Source: Nitrospinota bacterium
GTDB taxonomy: Bacteria > Tectomicrobia > Entotheonellia > J063
DNA length: 8,512 bases
Assembly: GCA_003696125.1 (NCBI GenBank)
Contig: RFHZ01000906.1
Coordinates: 1-8,512 of the forward strand
Direction: 5' to 3'
A program made the position numbers and the translations under genes. Under the pieces are notes generated by a model. That model was not told where the DNA came from. It saw nothing but the letters and a program-made list of their open reading frames with translations, and searched no databases. Shown piece after piece: positions 1-7,186 of this stretch. Every line of letters starts with the position of its first letter. Position 1 is the stretch's first letter.

Positions 1-1959
1 CCCTTTGGTACCGGCAAGGGATGCCGGTTGATCTTCAATACCGATGTCCTCTGCTTTGCTCCCCCCGATTATGCGCGACCCCTCCCCCCCAAGCTCCTCC
101 ATCCCAAGCGGGTGCTCAAGGGGGTGCATCGCGGCATCAGGGATGGAGCCAATCAGAGCGGCATCCCGGATGTAAACGGGGCCATTCTCTTTGACGAACG
201 CTTCCTGGGGAAGCCCCTGGTCTTCTGCGGTACCGGTGGCCTGATGCCGCGGGAGATCCGGGGAGAACCGGCCCATCTCAAGCGAGCCGACCCGGGCGAC
301 TGGATCGTCATGGTGGGAGGGCGCATCGGCAAAGATGGGATCCACGGGGCCACCTTCTCCTCGCTCGAGCTGCGGGAGGATTCACCGTCGACCGCGGTGC
401 AGATCGGGGACCCGATCACCCAGAAGAAGATGTTCGATTTTCTGCTGGAAGCGCGGGATCGGGGCTATTATAAATGCATCACCGACAACGGTGCGGGTGG
501 TCTCTCCTCCTCGGTGGGGGAGATGGCCCGCTTCTCCAATGGCTGCGAGCTCCACCTGGAGAAGGCTCCTCTCAAATATGTGGGGCTCCAGCCCTGGGAA
601 ATCCTCCTCTCCGAAGCGCAGGAGCGCATGACCCTGGCCGTGGCTCCCGACAAACTGGAAGCCTTCCTGGCGCTGGCCGCCCAGAGAGAGGTGGAAGCCA
701 CCCCGCTCGGGAGATTCACCGATTCCGGGAAGTTTCATGTCCTCTATCAGGGGAAGACGGTGGCCTATCTCGATATGGATTTCCTGCACCAGGGACTTCC
801 CCGCCTGCACCTCCAGGCCAGATGGACCCCTCCCCGACACCCGGAGCCGAACCTGCCCGAACCGGAAGACTGCACGCCGCTCCTCTTACGGCTCCTCTCC
901 TCGCTGAACATCTGCAGCAAGGAGTCACTGGTCCGGCAGTATGATCATGAGGTACAGGGGATGAGCGTGATCAAGCCGTTTGTCGGGGTAGAGAATGATG
1001 GTCCCAGTGATGCCGCCGTGCTCCGTCCCTTCTTCGATTCCTACGAGGGGATCATCGTGGCCAACGGGATCTGTCCCCGCTATAGCGACATCGACACCTA
1101 TCACATGGTCGCCTGTGCCATCGATGAAGCGGTGCGCAACGTGCTGGCAGTCGGGGGAAAGCTGGGCCATATCGCCGGGTTGGACAACTTCTGCTGGCCG
1201 GATCCGATCGAATCGGAGAAGACACCGGACGGCCGGTACAAGCTGGCCCAGTTGGTGCGGGCCAACCAGGCCCTCTACGACTACTGTACCGCTTATGATC
1301 TCCCCTGTATTTCGGGGAAGGACAGCATGAAGAACGACTACCATATCGGGACAGAGAAGATCTCGGTGCCTCCAACCCTCCTCTTCTCCGTCCTGGCCCG
1401 CATGGAAGACGTCCGCCGGGCGGTCACCATGGATGCCAAGCAGGCCGGAGACCTGGTCTATGTCCTGGGAGAGACCAGAGCAGAGCTGGGAGGTTCCGAG
1501 TATTACGCGTTATACGGCTGGATCGGGAACCGGGTCCCTACTGTCGATGCCTCCCGGGCCAAGACCCTTTACCAGGCCCTGGCCCAGGCGACCGGACGAG
1601 GGCTGGTCGCCTCCTGTCACGACTGCTCGGAAGGGGGATTGGGAGTGGCCCTGGCCGAGACCGCCTTTGCCGGGGGACTGGGCATGGAGATCTCCTTGGC
1701 CGCGGTTCCCCGTTCTCCAGAGGTGGATCGGGACGACACCCTCCTCTTCTCTGAATCCCAGAGCCGCTTTGTCGTGACCGTTCACCCCGAACACCAGGAG
1801 GAATTTGAAGCCCTATTCGCCCATCTCCCCTGCGGGCGTATAGGCGTGGTTACCGCCTCTCCTCTCTTTACGGTACGGGGACGGCGAGGCACCACCATAA
1901 TCCAGAGCGACATCTTTCGCTTAAAAGCAGCATGGCAACAGCCGCTACAGCGTTACTAG
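1..1959 (+). CDS. purL: Phosphoribosylformylglycinamidine synthase, large subunit PurL (5' truncated)
   Basis: PurL is the synthetase part of FGAM synthase. In the cytoplasm it converts FGAR, ATP and glutamine-derived ammonia to FGAM, step four of purine synthesis. The frame is already open at base 1 (PFGTGKG, then IFNTDVLCF), so the TTG at 28 is not the real start; 652 residues remain. The two-fold PurL pattern is visible. The first half has DNGAGGLSS (from about 484) and SEAQERM (610-630). The second half has ISGKDSMKN (about 1309-1335), HDCSEGGLGVALAE (about 1618-1659) and SESQSRF (1750-1770). RGIRDGANQSGIPDVNGA and LVFCGTGGLMP resemble the roughly 990-residue PurL class of groups such as Geobacter, so I infer that about a third is missing upstream, possibly with a PurS-like region. 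No glutaminase domain follows; purQ supplies it 20 bases downstream. Family call very firm; subclass moderately firm. Confidence 0.96.
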   Translation, partial: PFGTGKGCRLIFNTDVLCFAPPDYARPLPPKLLHPKRVLKGVHRGIRDGANQSGIPDVNGAILFDERFLGKPLVFCGTGGLMPREIRGEPAHLKRADPGDWIVMVGGRIGKDGIHGATFSSLELREDSPSTAVQIGDPITQKKMFDFLLEARDRGYYKCITDNGAGGLSSSVGEMARFSNGCELHLEKAPLKYVGLQPWEILLSEAQERMTLAVAPDKLEAFLALAAQREVEATPLGRFTDSGKFHVLYQGKTVAYLDMDFLHQGLPRLHLQARWTPPRHPEPNLPEPEDCTPLLLRLLSSLNICSKESLVRQYDHEVQGMSVIKPFVGVENDGPSDAAVLRPFFDSYEGIIVANGICPRYSDIDTYHMVACAIDEAVRNVLAVGGKLGHIAGLDNFCWPDPIESEKTPDGRYKLAQLVRANQALYDYCTAYDLPCISGKDSMKNDYHIGTEKISVPPTLLFSVLARMEDVRRAVTMDAKQAGDLVYVLGETRAELGGSEYYALYGWIGNRVPTVDASRAKTLYQALAQATGRGLVASCHDCSEGGLGVALAETAFAGGLGMEISLAAVPRSPEVDRDDTLLFSESQSRFVVTVHPEHQEEFEALFAHLPCGRIGVVTASPLFTVRGRRGTTIIQSDIFRLKAAWQQPLQRY

Positions 1960-1965
1960 TTTGAC

Positions 1966-1976
1966 CTCGGACCGAG
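1966..1976. repeat. Small palindrome in the purL-purQ gap
   Basis: CTCGG-A-CCGAG is an inverted repeat with 5-base arms and a one-base centre, ending three bases before the purQ ATG. The loop is too short for a stable RNA hairpin of the full arms. It occupies the place where a Shine-Dalgarno sequence would be expected, and no good one is present (only GAG at 1974-1976). It could be a small protein-binding site or chance. Confidence 0.25.
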
Positions 1977-1979
1977 ACG

Positions 1980-2759
1980 ATGAAACCGAAGGCCTTGATC
2001 TTAACCGGGTACGGCATCAACTGCGATTATGAGACCGCCGCCGCCTTTCAGCTTCCCGCGGTGGGTGGGGAGGCGGAACGGGTCCATCTCAACGATCTCA
2101 TCACCCGTCCTGTCCTGCTGCACCGCTACCAGATCCTGGTGTTGCCGGGAGGATTTTCGTTTGGTGATGATATCGCCTCTGGGAAGGTCTTGGCCAATCG
2201 ATTGCGCTACCGGCTCAGCGAAGCACTGACGACCTTCCTCGAGGCCGGAAAACTGATCCTCGGCATCTGTAACGGGTTTCAGGTGTTGATCAAGATGGGG
2301 CTCCTCCCCGAACCGACCTTTGTCCAGCAGGCTACCATCACCTTCAACGATTCGGGACGTTTCGAGGATCGCTGGGTCTATCTCAAGGTGCACCCCAATC
2401 CCTCCCCTTTCTTACGCGGTATCGAACACCTCTACCTGCCGGTCCGGCACGGAGAGGGGAAGTTCATTCCCCGAGACGCCACGGTCTGTACCAGGCTCTG
2501 GCAGCAGCAGCAGGTCTGCCTCCAGTACGTCGATCCCGAGGGGAAGGTGGCCGGATATCCCTGGAATCCCAACGGCTCGGTAGACAACATCGCCGGGATC
2601 TGTGATCCCAGTGGACGGATCTTTGGACTCATGCCCCATCCGGAAGCCTATCTTGTACCGACTAACCATCCCCGCTGGACACGGGAGAAGATCCCTGCCG
2701 AAGGCATGGGGGTGCAGATATTTCGCAATGCGGTCAACTATGTCCGGGAAAACCTGTGA
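1980..2759 (+). CDS. purQ: FGAM synthase glutaminase subunit PurQ
   Basis: PurQ is a class I (triad) glutamine amidotransferase. It hydrolyses glutamine and passes ammonia to PurL. The 259-residue protein opens with [17 protein letters not shown], the PurQ N-terminal signature. It continues with [11 protein letters not shown] (residues 54-64) and the nucleophile elbow GICNGFQ with Cys97. The rest of the triad is His220 and Glu222 in MPHPEA. RHGEGKF (157-162) and NPNGS (196-200) are also PurQ-like. At 259 residues it is longer than the roughly 225-residue Bacillus type and fits the longer class that pairs with large PurL proteins. The ATG at 1980 fits the conserved N-terminus, although the ribosome binding site is weak, so translation may depend on coupling to purL. 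Its stop overlaps the purB start by one base. All catalytic residues are present. Confidence 0.97.
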   Translation: MKPKALILTGYGINCDYETAAAFQLPAVGGEAERVHLNDLITRPVLLHRYQILVLPGGFSFGDDIASGKVLANRLRYRLSEALTTFLEAGKLILGICNGFQVLIKMGLLPEPTFVQQATITFNDSGRFEDRWVYLKVHPNPSPFLRGIEHLYLPVRHGEGKFIPRDATVCTRLWQQQQVCLQYVDPEGKVAGYPWNPNGSVDNIAGICDPSGRIFGLMPHPEAYLVPTNHPRWTREKIPAEGMGVQIFRNAVNYVRENL

Positions 2760-4192
2760 TGCAGAGGTATGATCAATACGATAATCCCCTGGTGAGCCGC
2801 TATGCCAGCGCCGAGATGAGCTTTAACTTCTCGCCGACCAAAAAATTCCAGACCTGGCGGCGTCTCTGGATTGCCCTGGCCGAAGCGGAAAAGGAACTGG
2901 GGTTACCGATCAGCGAGGAGCAGATCGCCGAAATGCGGGCCCACCAGGATACGATCAATTTTGCCGACGCGGAACGTAAAGAGCGGGAGATTCGCCATGA
3001 TGTCATGGCCCATATCTACGCGTACGGGCTGCAGTGTCCCCGGGCCAAACCGATCATCCATCTCGGCGCCACCAGTGCCTTTGTCGGCGATAACACCGAT
3101 CTCATCCAGATGCGAGACGGTCTCCTCCTGCTCCAGAAGAAGCTGGTCAACCTGATCCAGACCCTGGCCACCTTTGCCTGGGAATACCGGGATATGGTGA
3201 CCCTGGGGTATACCCATTTCCAGCCGGCGCAGTGCACCACGGTAGGAAAACGGGCCACCCTCTGGCTGCAGGATCTGGTTCTCGATCTGGAGCACCTGGA
3301 ATTTCTCCTCTCCCGCCTGCGTTTTCGTGGCGTAAAGGGGACCACCGGAACCCAGGATAGCTTCCTGAAGCTCTTGGGCGGGGATCAGGAAAAGGTGGTG
3401 CGCCTGGATCAAATGGTCACCGAGAAGATGGGCTTTTCCCAGCGCTTTCTCGTCACCGGCCAGACTTATCCCCGCAAGGTGGATAGCCAGGTCCTCTCTC
3501 TGCTCTCCGGTATCGCTCAGTCTGCCCATAAGTTCAGCAACGACTTGCGACTGCTGCAACACCTGCGGGAGATGGAGGAACCGTTCGATCCCCAGCAGGT
3601 CGGTTCCTCGGCCATGGCCTACAAGCGGAATCCGATGCGGAGCGAGCGGATGGCGGCGCTGGCCCGTTATGTCATCTCCCTGGAGAGCAATCCGGCCTTT
3701 ACCGCGGCCGGCCAGTGGTTTGAACGCACGCTCGACGATTCGGCTAATCGACGCCTGGCCATTGCCCAGGCCTTTCTGGGTACCGATGCCATCCTGAATC
3801 TCTACCTGAACATAAGCAGGGGATTGAGGGTCTATCCAGAGGTCATTGCCCGGCGGGTGGCAGAAGAACTCCCCTTCATCGCCACCGAAGAGATCCTGAT
3901 GGCCGGGGTCAAAGCCGGAGGCGATCGGCAGGTCCTCCATGAGCGAATCCGGGTGCATGCCATGGCCGTGGCCCAGCGGATCAAAGAAGGGGGGAGGAAC
4001 GATCTGCTGGAGCGGATTGCGCAGGACCCTGCCTTTAGCCAGATCAAGGATCAACTCCCTTCTCTCCTCGACCCACGTCGCTTTGTCGGCCGGGCACCGC
4101 AGCAGGTAGAGGAGTTTCTCCGGGAGGTCATCGAACCGATCCGCCAGCGATACCGGCATATCGGATCAGAGGAAGGTGAGGTGCGCGTGTGA
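2759..4192 (+). CDS. purB: Adenylosuccinate lyase PurB (eukaryote/clostridial-type)
   Basis: This member of the fumarase/aspartase superfamily releases fumarate from SAICAR to give AICAR and from adenylosuccinate to give AMP. Numbered from the ATG at 2759 (477 residues), it shows [12 protein letters not shown] (79-90), [14 protein letters not shown] (101-114) and [11 protein letters not shown] (148-158) with the probable catalytic His153. The loop signature [15 protein letters not shown] (282-296) carries the catalytic serine, and [13 protein letters not shown] (320-332) follows. The last motif, [12 protein letters not shown] (188-199) and [15 protein letters not shown] (436-450) closely resemble human ADSL and clostridial PurB rather than the E. 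coli or B. subtilis forms. Alanine replaces the usual proline in AMPYKRNP, which I recall in clostridial relatives. A GTG at 2756 is also in frame, but the ATG gives the classic TGATG overlap with purQ and has GGGAA eight bases upstream. The tetramer is formed from long central helices in this family. Confidence 0.96.
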   Translation: MQRYDQYDNPLVSRYASAEMSFNFSPTKKFQTWRRLWIALAEAEKELGLPISEEQIAEMRAHQDTINFADAERKEREIRHDVMAHIYAYGLQCPRAKPIIHLGATSAFVGDNTDLIQMRDGLLLLQKKLVNLIQTLATFAWEYRDMVTLGYTHFQPAQCTTVGKRATLWLQDLVLDLEHLEFLLSRLRFRGVKGTTGTQDSFLKLLGGDQEKVVRLDQMVTEKMGFSQRFLVTGQTYPRKVDSQVLSLLSGIAQSAHKFSNDLRLLQHLREMEEPFDPQQVGSSAMAYKRNPMRSERMAALARYVISLESNPAFTAAGQWFERTLDDSANRRLAIAQAFLGTDAILNLYLNISRGLRVYPEVIARRVAEELPFIATEEILMAGVKAGGDRQVLHERIRVHAMAVAQRIKEGGRNDLLERIAQDPAFSQIKDQLPSLLDPRRFVGRAPQQVEEFLREVIEPIRQRYRHIGSEEGEVRV

Positions 4193-4205
4193 GTTTTCTA
4201 GCCAA

Positions 4206-4216
4206 GAGGAAAGGAT
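4206..4216 (+). promoter_or_regulatory. Ribosome binding site region of dcd
   Basis: The purine run GAGGAAAGGAT ends nine bases before the dcd ATG at 4226, with AAGGA (4211-4215) ten bases away. It supports that ATG as the start. The 33-base purB-dcd gap has no room for an intrinsic terminator and none is visible, so read-through from purB is likely. Confidence 0.6.
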
Positions 4217-4225
4217 ACAGGGCGT

Positions 4226-4822
4226 ATGGGACTCAAAGCAGATAGCTGGATCAAAGAGATGTGTTTAAAATATGACATGATCTCTCCGTTTGAAGAGAAA
4301 CAGGTCTCGGGAGAAGTGATCTCCTATGGCCTCTCCTCGTACGGTTACGACATCCGGATCGCCGACGAGTACAAGATCTTTACCAACGTCAACTCCACCA
4401 TCGTCGATCCCAAGAATTTCGATCCCAAATCGTTCATCGATTTCCAGGGCAAGGTGTGCATCATTCCCCCCAACTCCTTTGCCCTGGGGCGTTCGGTCGA
4501 GTATTTCCGTATTCCCCGCAACGTTACCGGGGTCTGTATGGGCAAAAGCACGTATGCGCGCTGTGGGATCATCGTGAACATTACCCCCCTGGAGGCGGGC
4601 TGGGAAGGCCGGCTCACCATTGAGATCAGCAATACGACCCCGCTTCCGGCCAAGATCTATTCTTTTGAAGGAATCGCCCAGATCCTCTTCTTCCTGGGGG
4701 ATGAAGAGTGTACCGTGAGCTATGCGGATCGGAAAGGAAAATATCAGTTCCAGGAAGGGATCGCGCTCCCCCGCGTCCAGCACACGGAAGCCTCCCGTCC
4801 CGGACCCGAAGCCGAGAGATAG
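4226..4822 (+). CDS. dcd: dCTP deaminase Dcd
   Basis: Dcd is a trimeric enzyme of the dUTPase-like beta fold that deaminates dCTP to dUTP, feeding dUMP and thymidylate synthesis. The 198-residue protein begins in the typical way, with [16 protein letters not shown] (residues 8-23) and [18 protein letters not shown] (37-54). The core is [20 protein letters not shown] (106-125), whose Lys107, Ser108 and Arg112 correspond to E. coli Arg110, Ser111 and Arg115. [20 protein letters not shown] (126-145) holds Glu133, the counterpart of catalytic Glu138. GKYQFQEG (171-178) is the C-terminal phosphate-side segment. A tail of about 14 residues after LPRV is polar and probably disordered. Some family members also act as dUTPases and give dUMP directly; the sequence alone does not decide this. 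It sits between purB and the kinase in the same apparent operon. Confidence 0.95.
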   Translation: MGLKADSWIKEMCLKYDMISPFEEKQVSGEVISYGLSSYGYDIRIADEYKIFTNVNSTIVDPKNFDPKSFIDFQGKVCIIPPNSFALGRSVEYFRIPRNVTGVCMGKSTYARCGIIVNITPLEAGWEGRLTIEISNTTPLPAKIYSFEGIAQILFFLGDEECTVSYADRKGKYQFQEGIALPRVQHTEASRPGPEAER

Positions 4823-4828
4823 GAAGGG
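4821..4828 (+). promoter_or_regulatory. Ribosome binding site of the kinase gene, overlapping the dcd stop
   Basis: AGGAAGGG begins inside the dcd stop codon (TAG, 4820-4822) and lies three to five bases before the ATG at 4832. This decides the start of the kinase gene and suggests translational coupling with dcd. Confidence 0.6.
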
Positions 4829-4831
4829 ACA

Positions 4832-5860
4832 ATGACCAGGCATCGCGACCCTGGCTGGACCGATCAGCAGGTGGTTTCTGAACTCATCATCTGTCACTAT
4901 AATATAGGAGAGGTGCTTACCATCTGTCACTTACCGCTCGGATGGAACAACGACAACTTCCTGCTGCAAACGGCAGATGGAAAGGCGTACGTGCTGCGGC
5001 GATATCGTAAGCAACCGCTCCCAGAGCGGATCGCCTTTGAACTGGCCCTCCAAACGACCTTGAGACGTTTGGGGATCCCGACTCCCCCGGTGATTCTGAC
5101 CCGGAACGGGCGACAGTATACGATGGCCTACGGGTCCTTCTGGTCCCTGTCCGCCTTTATGCCCGGGGACCCCTTTCAGGGAGAAAACCGGGAACAGATC
5201 CGGGAGGCGGCCCGCTTCCTCGGGCATTACCATGCCACCGTCTCCTCGGTCACCTTGGCCGAGGAGCAACGGTGGCGGGCCTGCTGTGATCGATCCTGGA
5301 AGACAAGGAACCGGGTCTCCTTTGATACCATCGCCGTGCCCACCTCTTCGCCCCGATTGGCGGCCGAGGTGGCAAAGCATAGAGCCTTTCTGCTGGAACA
5401 GGGGAACCGGCTGAAGAGGGGCCTGCCCCTTTCCCTGTACGCTCAACTCCCCAAGCTGATCATCCATGGCGACTATCATGGAGGCAACCTCAAGTTTGTG
5501 CGTCGGCGTATTCGAGCCCTGCTCGATTTTGACAATGCCCGTTTCGATGCCAAGGCCTACGATGTCGCCGTCGGGATCTACGGCTTTTGCCGTTCTCAGG
5601 GGACCCTCAAGGTGAGCACAGAGCTGGGCAGGCTCTTCATCAAAGAGTACAGCCGGCGTTACCCCCTTTCCACTGGAGAACGGCAGACCCTCTTCTACTT
5701 TCTCCTCTTTCGCAATCTCTTCAGTATTCTCGCTCTGGTGCAGCAGGGGGCAGGGTATCCAGAGGAGGAGTGCCTGACGCGTATACGGCGGCGTCTGGAA
5801 ATTTTACACTACCTTGACAGTGAAGGCCAACAGGTGATAGAAACGGTGGCCAATGGTTAA
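4832..5860 (+). CDS. APH-family small-molecule kinase (homoserine kinase type II / SrkA-like), substrate unknown
   Basis: This 342-residue cytoplasmic protein has the aminoglycoside phosphotransferase fold. The N-lobe shows a nucleotide loop LPLGWNNDNFLL (34-45) and YVLRRYR (53-59), where the usual ATP-binding lysine appears as arginine, as in homoserine kinase II-like proteins. A helix with Glu70 precedes LRRLGIPTPPVI (78-89). The C-lobe has the catalytic loop HGDYHGGNL (212-220) with Asp214 and Asn219, and the metal-binding LLDFDNA (230-236) with Asp232, then KAYDVAVGIYGFC (241-253). No signal peptide or membrane segment is seen. The family includes homoserine kinase II, SrkA, choline and methylthioribose kinases, and antibiotic kinases. 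Nothing here points to drug resistance, and the context (nine bases after dcd, 30 before serS) suggests a housekeeping metabolite. Kinase fold firm; substrate unknown. Confidence 0.85.
   Translation: MTRHRDPGWTDQQVVSELIICHYNIGEVLTICHLPLGWNNDNFLLQTADGKAYVLRRYRKQPLPERIAFELALQTTLRRLGIPTPPVILTRNGRQYTMAYGSFWSLSAFMPGDPFQGENREQIREAARFLGHYHATVSSVTLAEEQRWRACCDRSWKTRNRVSFDTIAVPTSSPRLAAEVAKHRAFLLEQGNRLKRGLPLSLYAQLPKLIIHGDYHGGNLKFVRRRIRALLDFDNARFDAKAYDVAVGIYGFCRSQGTLKVSTELGRLFIKEYSRRYPLSTGERQTLFYFLLFRNLFSILALVQQGAGYPEEECLTRIRRRLEILHYLDSEGQQVIETVANG
4898..4903 (+). promoter_or_regulatory. Possible internal -10 element inside the kinase gene
   Basis: TATAAT, followed by ATAGGAGAGG, forms an AT-rich island in otherwise GC-rich coding sequence. 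The hexamer 17 bases upstream, TTTCTG (4875-4880), is a poor -35. It could be an internal promoter for the kinase 3' part, serS and argS, or simply the codons for His-Tyr-Asn-Ile. Confidence 0.2.
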
Positions 5861-5867
5861 CCAGTGG

Positions 5868-5887
5868 GGAAAGGATAAGGGAAGGAG
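5868..5887 (+). promoter_or_regulatory. Ribosome binding site region of serS
   Basis: The 30-base gap between the kinase gene and serS is purine-rich. AGGAG (5883-5887) lies three bases before the serS ATG at 5891, a rather short spacing. A second run, GGAAAGGATA (5868-5877), repeats exactly a 10-mer in the purB-dcd gap (4208-4217). No hairpin-plus-T terminator and no T-box leader fit in the gap. Confidence 0.5.
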
Positions 5888-5890
5888 AGC

Positions 5891-7186
5891 ATGCTCGACA
5901 TCAAATTTATTCGGGAACATGCGGATCTGATCAAAGAAGGGGCCCGGAAAAAACGCATCTCCATCGATCTGGACCGCTTGCTGGCCCTGGACGAAAAGCG
6001 TCGTAAACTCCTGGCCGAGGTCGAATCCCTCCGTGCCGAGAAAAACCGTCGGTCCAAAGAGATCCCTGCCCTCCCTCCCGGCGAGCGGGAAAAAGCGGTA
6101 GCCGAGATGCGCTACCTGACCGAGCGGACCAAGGAACTGGAGCAGGCGCTGCGTCCGGTGGAGACGGAGTATACCGCGCTGATGCTCCGGGTTCCCAACG
6201 TTCCCGCGGCCGAAGTTCCTGAGGGGGAAACCAGCGAGGATAACGTCGAGATCAAGCGCTGGGGTGAGATTCCTCAGTTCGATTTCCTGCCCCGCGACCA
6301 TGTGGAGCTGGGGGAGTTGCTCGACATCATCGATATTCCCCGCGGGGTCAAGGTGGCCGGGACCCGCAACTACTTCCTGAAGAACGAAGGGGTGCTTCTG
6401 GAGCTGGCTGTGCTGCGGTTTGCGCTGGATCACATGATTAAAAAGGGGTTTACCCCGCTGCTGGTACCGCACCTGGTCCGGGACGAGATGATGGTGGGAA
6501 CCGCCTATTATCCGGGGGGAGAAGAACAGGCCTATCGCCTGGAAAAGGATGGACTCAGCCTGATCGGGACCTCAGAAGTGCCGGTAACCGCCTATCATGC
6601 CGATGAAGTGCTATCAGAGGATGAGCTCCCCAAGTACTATACGGCCCTCTCCTCTTGTTACCGACGGGAGGCCGGCACCTATGGCCGGGACACCAGGGGA
6701 CTCTTCCGCATCCATCAGTTTCAGAAGGTCGAGCAGGTGGTCCTCTGCCAGAACGATGCGGAGATCTCCTGGCAGGAACACCTGCATATCCTGCAGAACG
6801 CAGAGGAGGTGGTGCAGGCCCTGGGACTTCCCTACCGGGTCGTGAATGTGTGTGGAGGCGATCTGGGACAGCCGCAGGTACAGAAATTCGATATCGAGAC
6901 CTGGATGCCGAGTCGCAACAGCTATGCGGAGACCCATTCTGCCTCGCGCTTTCACGATTTCCAGGCGCGCCGTCTCCACCTGCGCTATCGCACCAGACAA
7001 GGGAAAACGGAGTACGTGCATACCTTAAATAATACGGTGATCGCCTCTCCCCGTATCCTGATCCCCATTTTGGAACTCAACCAGGAACCGGATGGATCGG
7101 TACGGATCCCCGAGGTACTCCGTCCCTATATGCATGGACAAGAAAAGATTGTACCGAAACGGAAACCGGGTAGAGGGAAAAAATGA
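5891..7186 (+). CDS. serS: Seryl-tRNA synthetase
   Basis: SerRS is a homodimeric class II synthetase that attaches serine to tRNA-Ser (and to tRNA-Sec where present). The 431-residue protein starts with the canonical MLDIKFIREHADLIKEG, which fixes the ATG. Residues about 25-100 are charged heptad-like sequence and form the antiparallel coiled-coil arm that binds the tRNA long variable arm. The catalytic domain has LRFALDHMIKKGF (motif 1 region, 175-187), the serine-binding TSE (227-229) in LIGTSEVPVTAY, and motif 2 CYRREAGTYGRDTRGLFRIH (256-275). ETHSASRFHDFQARR (347-361) precedes motif 3, HTLNNTVIASPRILIPILE (377-395), which contains Arg388. Asn-Asn-Thr-Val-Ile-Ala-Ser-Pro replaces the commoner NGSGLAVG, a known bacterial/organellar variant. 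The tail (422-431) is strongly basic. The stop overlaps the argS start. Confidence 0.97.
   Translation: MLDIKFIREHADLIKEGARKKRISIDLDRLLALDEKRRKLLAEVESLRAEKNRRSKEIPALPPGEREKAVAEMRYLTERTKELEQALRPVETEYTALMLRVPNVPAAEVPEGETSEDNVEIKRWGEIPQFDFLPRDHVELGELLDIIDIPRGVKVAGTRNYFLKNEGVLLELAVLRFALDHMIKKGFTPLLVPHLVRDEMMVGTAYYPGGEEQAYRLEKDGLSLIGTSEVPVTAYHADEVLSEDELPKYYTALSSCYRREAGTYGRDTRGLFRIHQFQKVEQVVLCQNDAEISWQEHLHILQNAEEVVQALGLPYRVVNVCGGDLGQPQVQKFDIETWMPSRNSYAETHSASRFHDFQARRLHLRYRTRQGKTEYVHTLNNTVIASPRILIPILELNQEPDGSVRIPEVLRPYMHGQEKIVPKRKPGRGKK
7173..7177 (+). promoter_or_regulatory. Ribosome binding site of argS inside serS
   Basis: GAGGG lies five bases before the ATG at 7183, within the codons for the basic tail of SerRS. 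With the ATGA overlap (7183-7186) it fixes the argS start and suggests that the two synthetases are translationally coupled. Confidence 0.65.

Noticed and set aside
28-30. TTG at 28 as the start of purL
   Set aside because: The same frame is open to base 1 and encodes PurL-like residues (PFGTGKG), so the gene begins outside the window.
2756-2758. GTG at 2756 as the purB start
   Set aside because: The ATG three bases later gives the usual TGATG junction and better ribosome binding site spacing; the difference is a single residue.
2903-4159. 418-codon open frame on the - strand opposite purB
   Set aside because: It is antisense to a complete, well-conserved purB. Its product has no recognisable motif and is rich in Gly, Pro and Leu, as expected from reading GC-biased codons backwards.
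4265-4930. 221-codon - strand frame across dcd and the kinase start
   Set aside because: A shadow of dcd, which has all its catalytic residues. There is no family resemblance and no plausible ribosome binding site context.
4832-5860. Kinase as an aminoglycoside resistance gene
   Set aside because: Only the general APH fold motifs are present. Base composition matches its neighbours, no mobile element is nearby, and it is embedded in a housekeeping operon.
5861-5890. T-box or other leader riboswitch before serS
   Set aside because: The gap is only 30 bases, far too short for a T-box, and no specifier stem or terminator is seen.
5804-6472. 222-codon - strand frame over the start of serS
   Set aside because: Antisense to the SerRS coiled-coil arm; low-complexity, Gln/Gly/Leu-rich translation.
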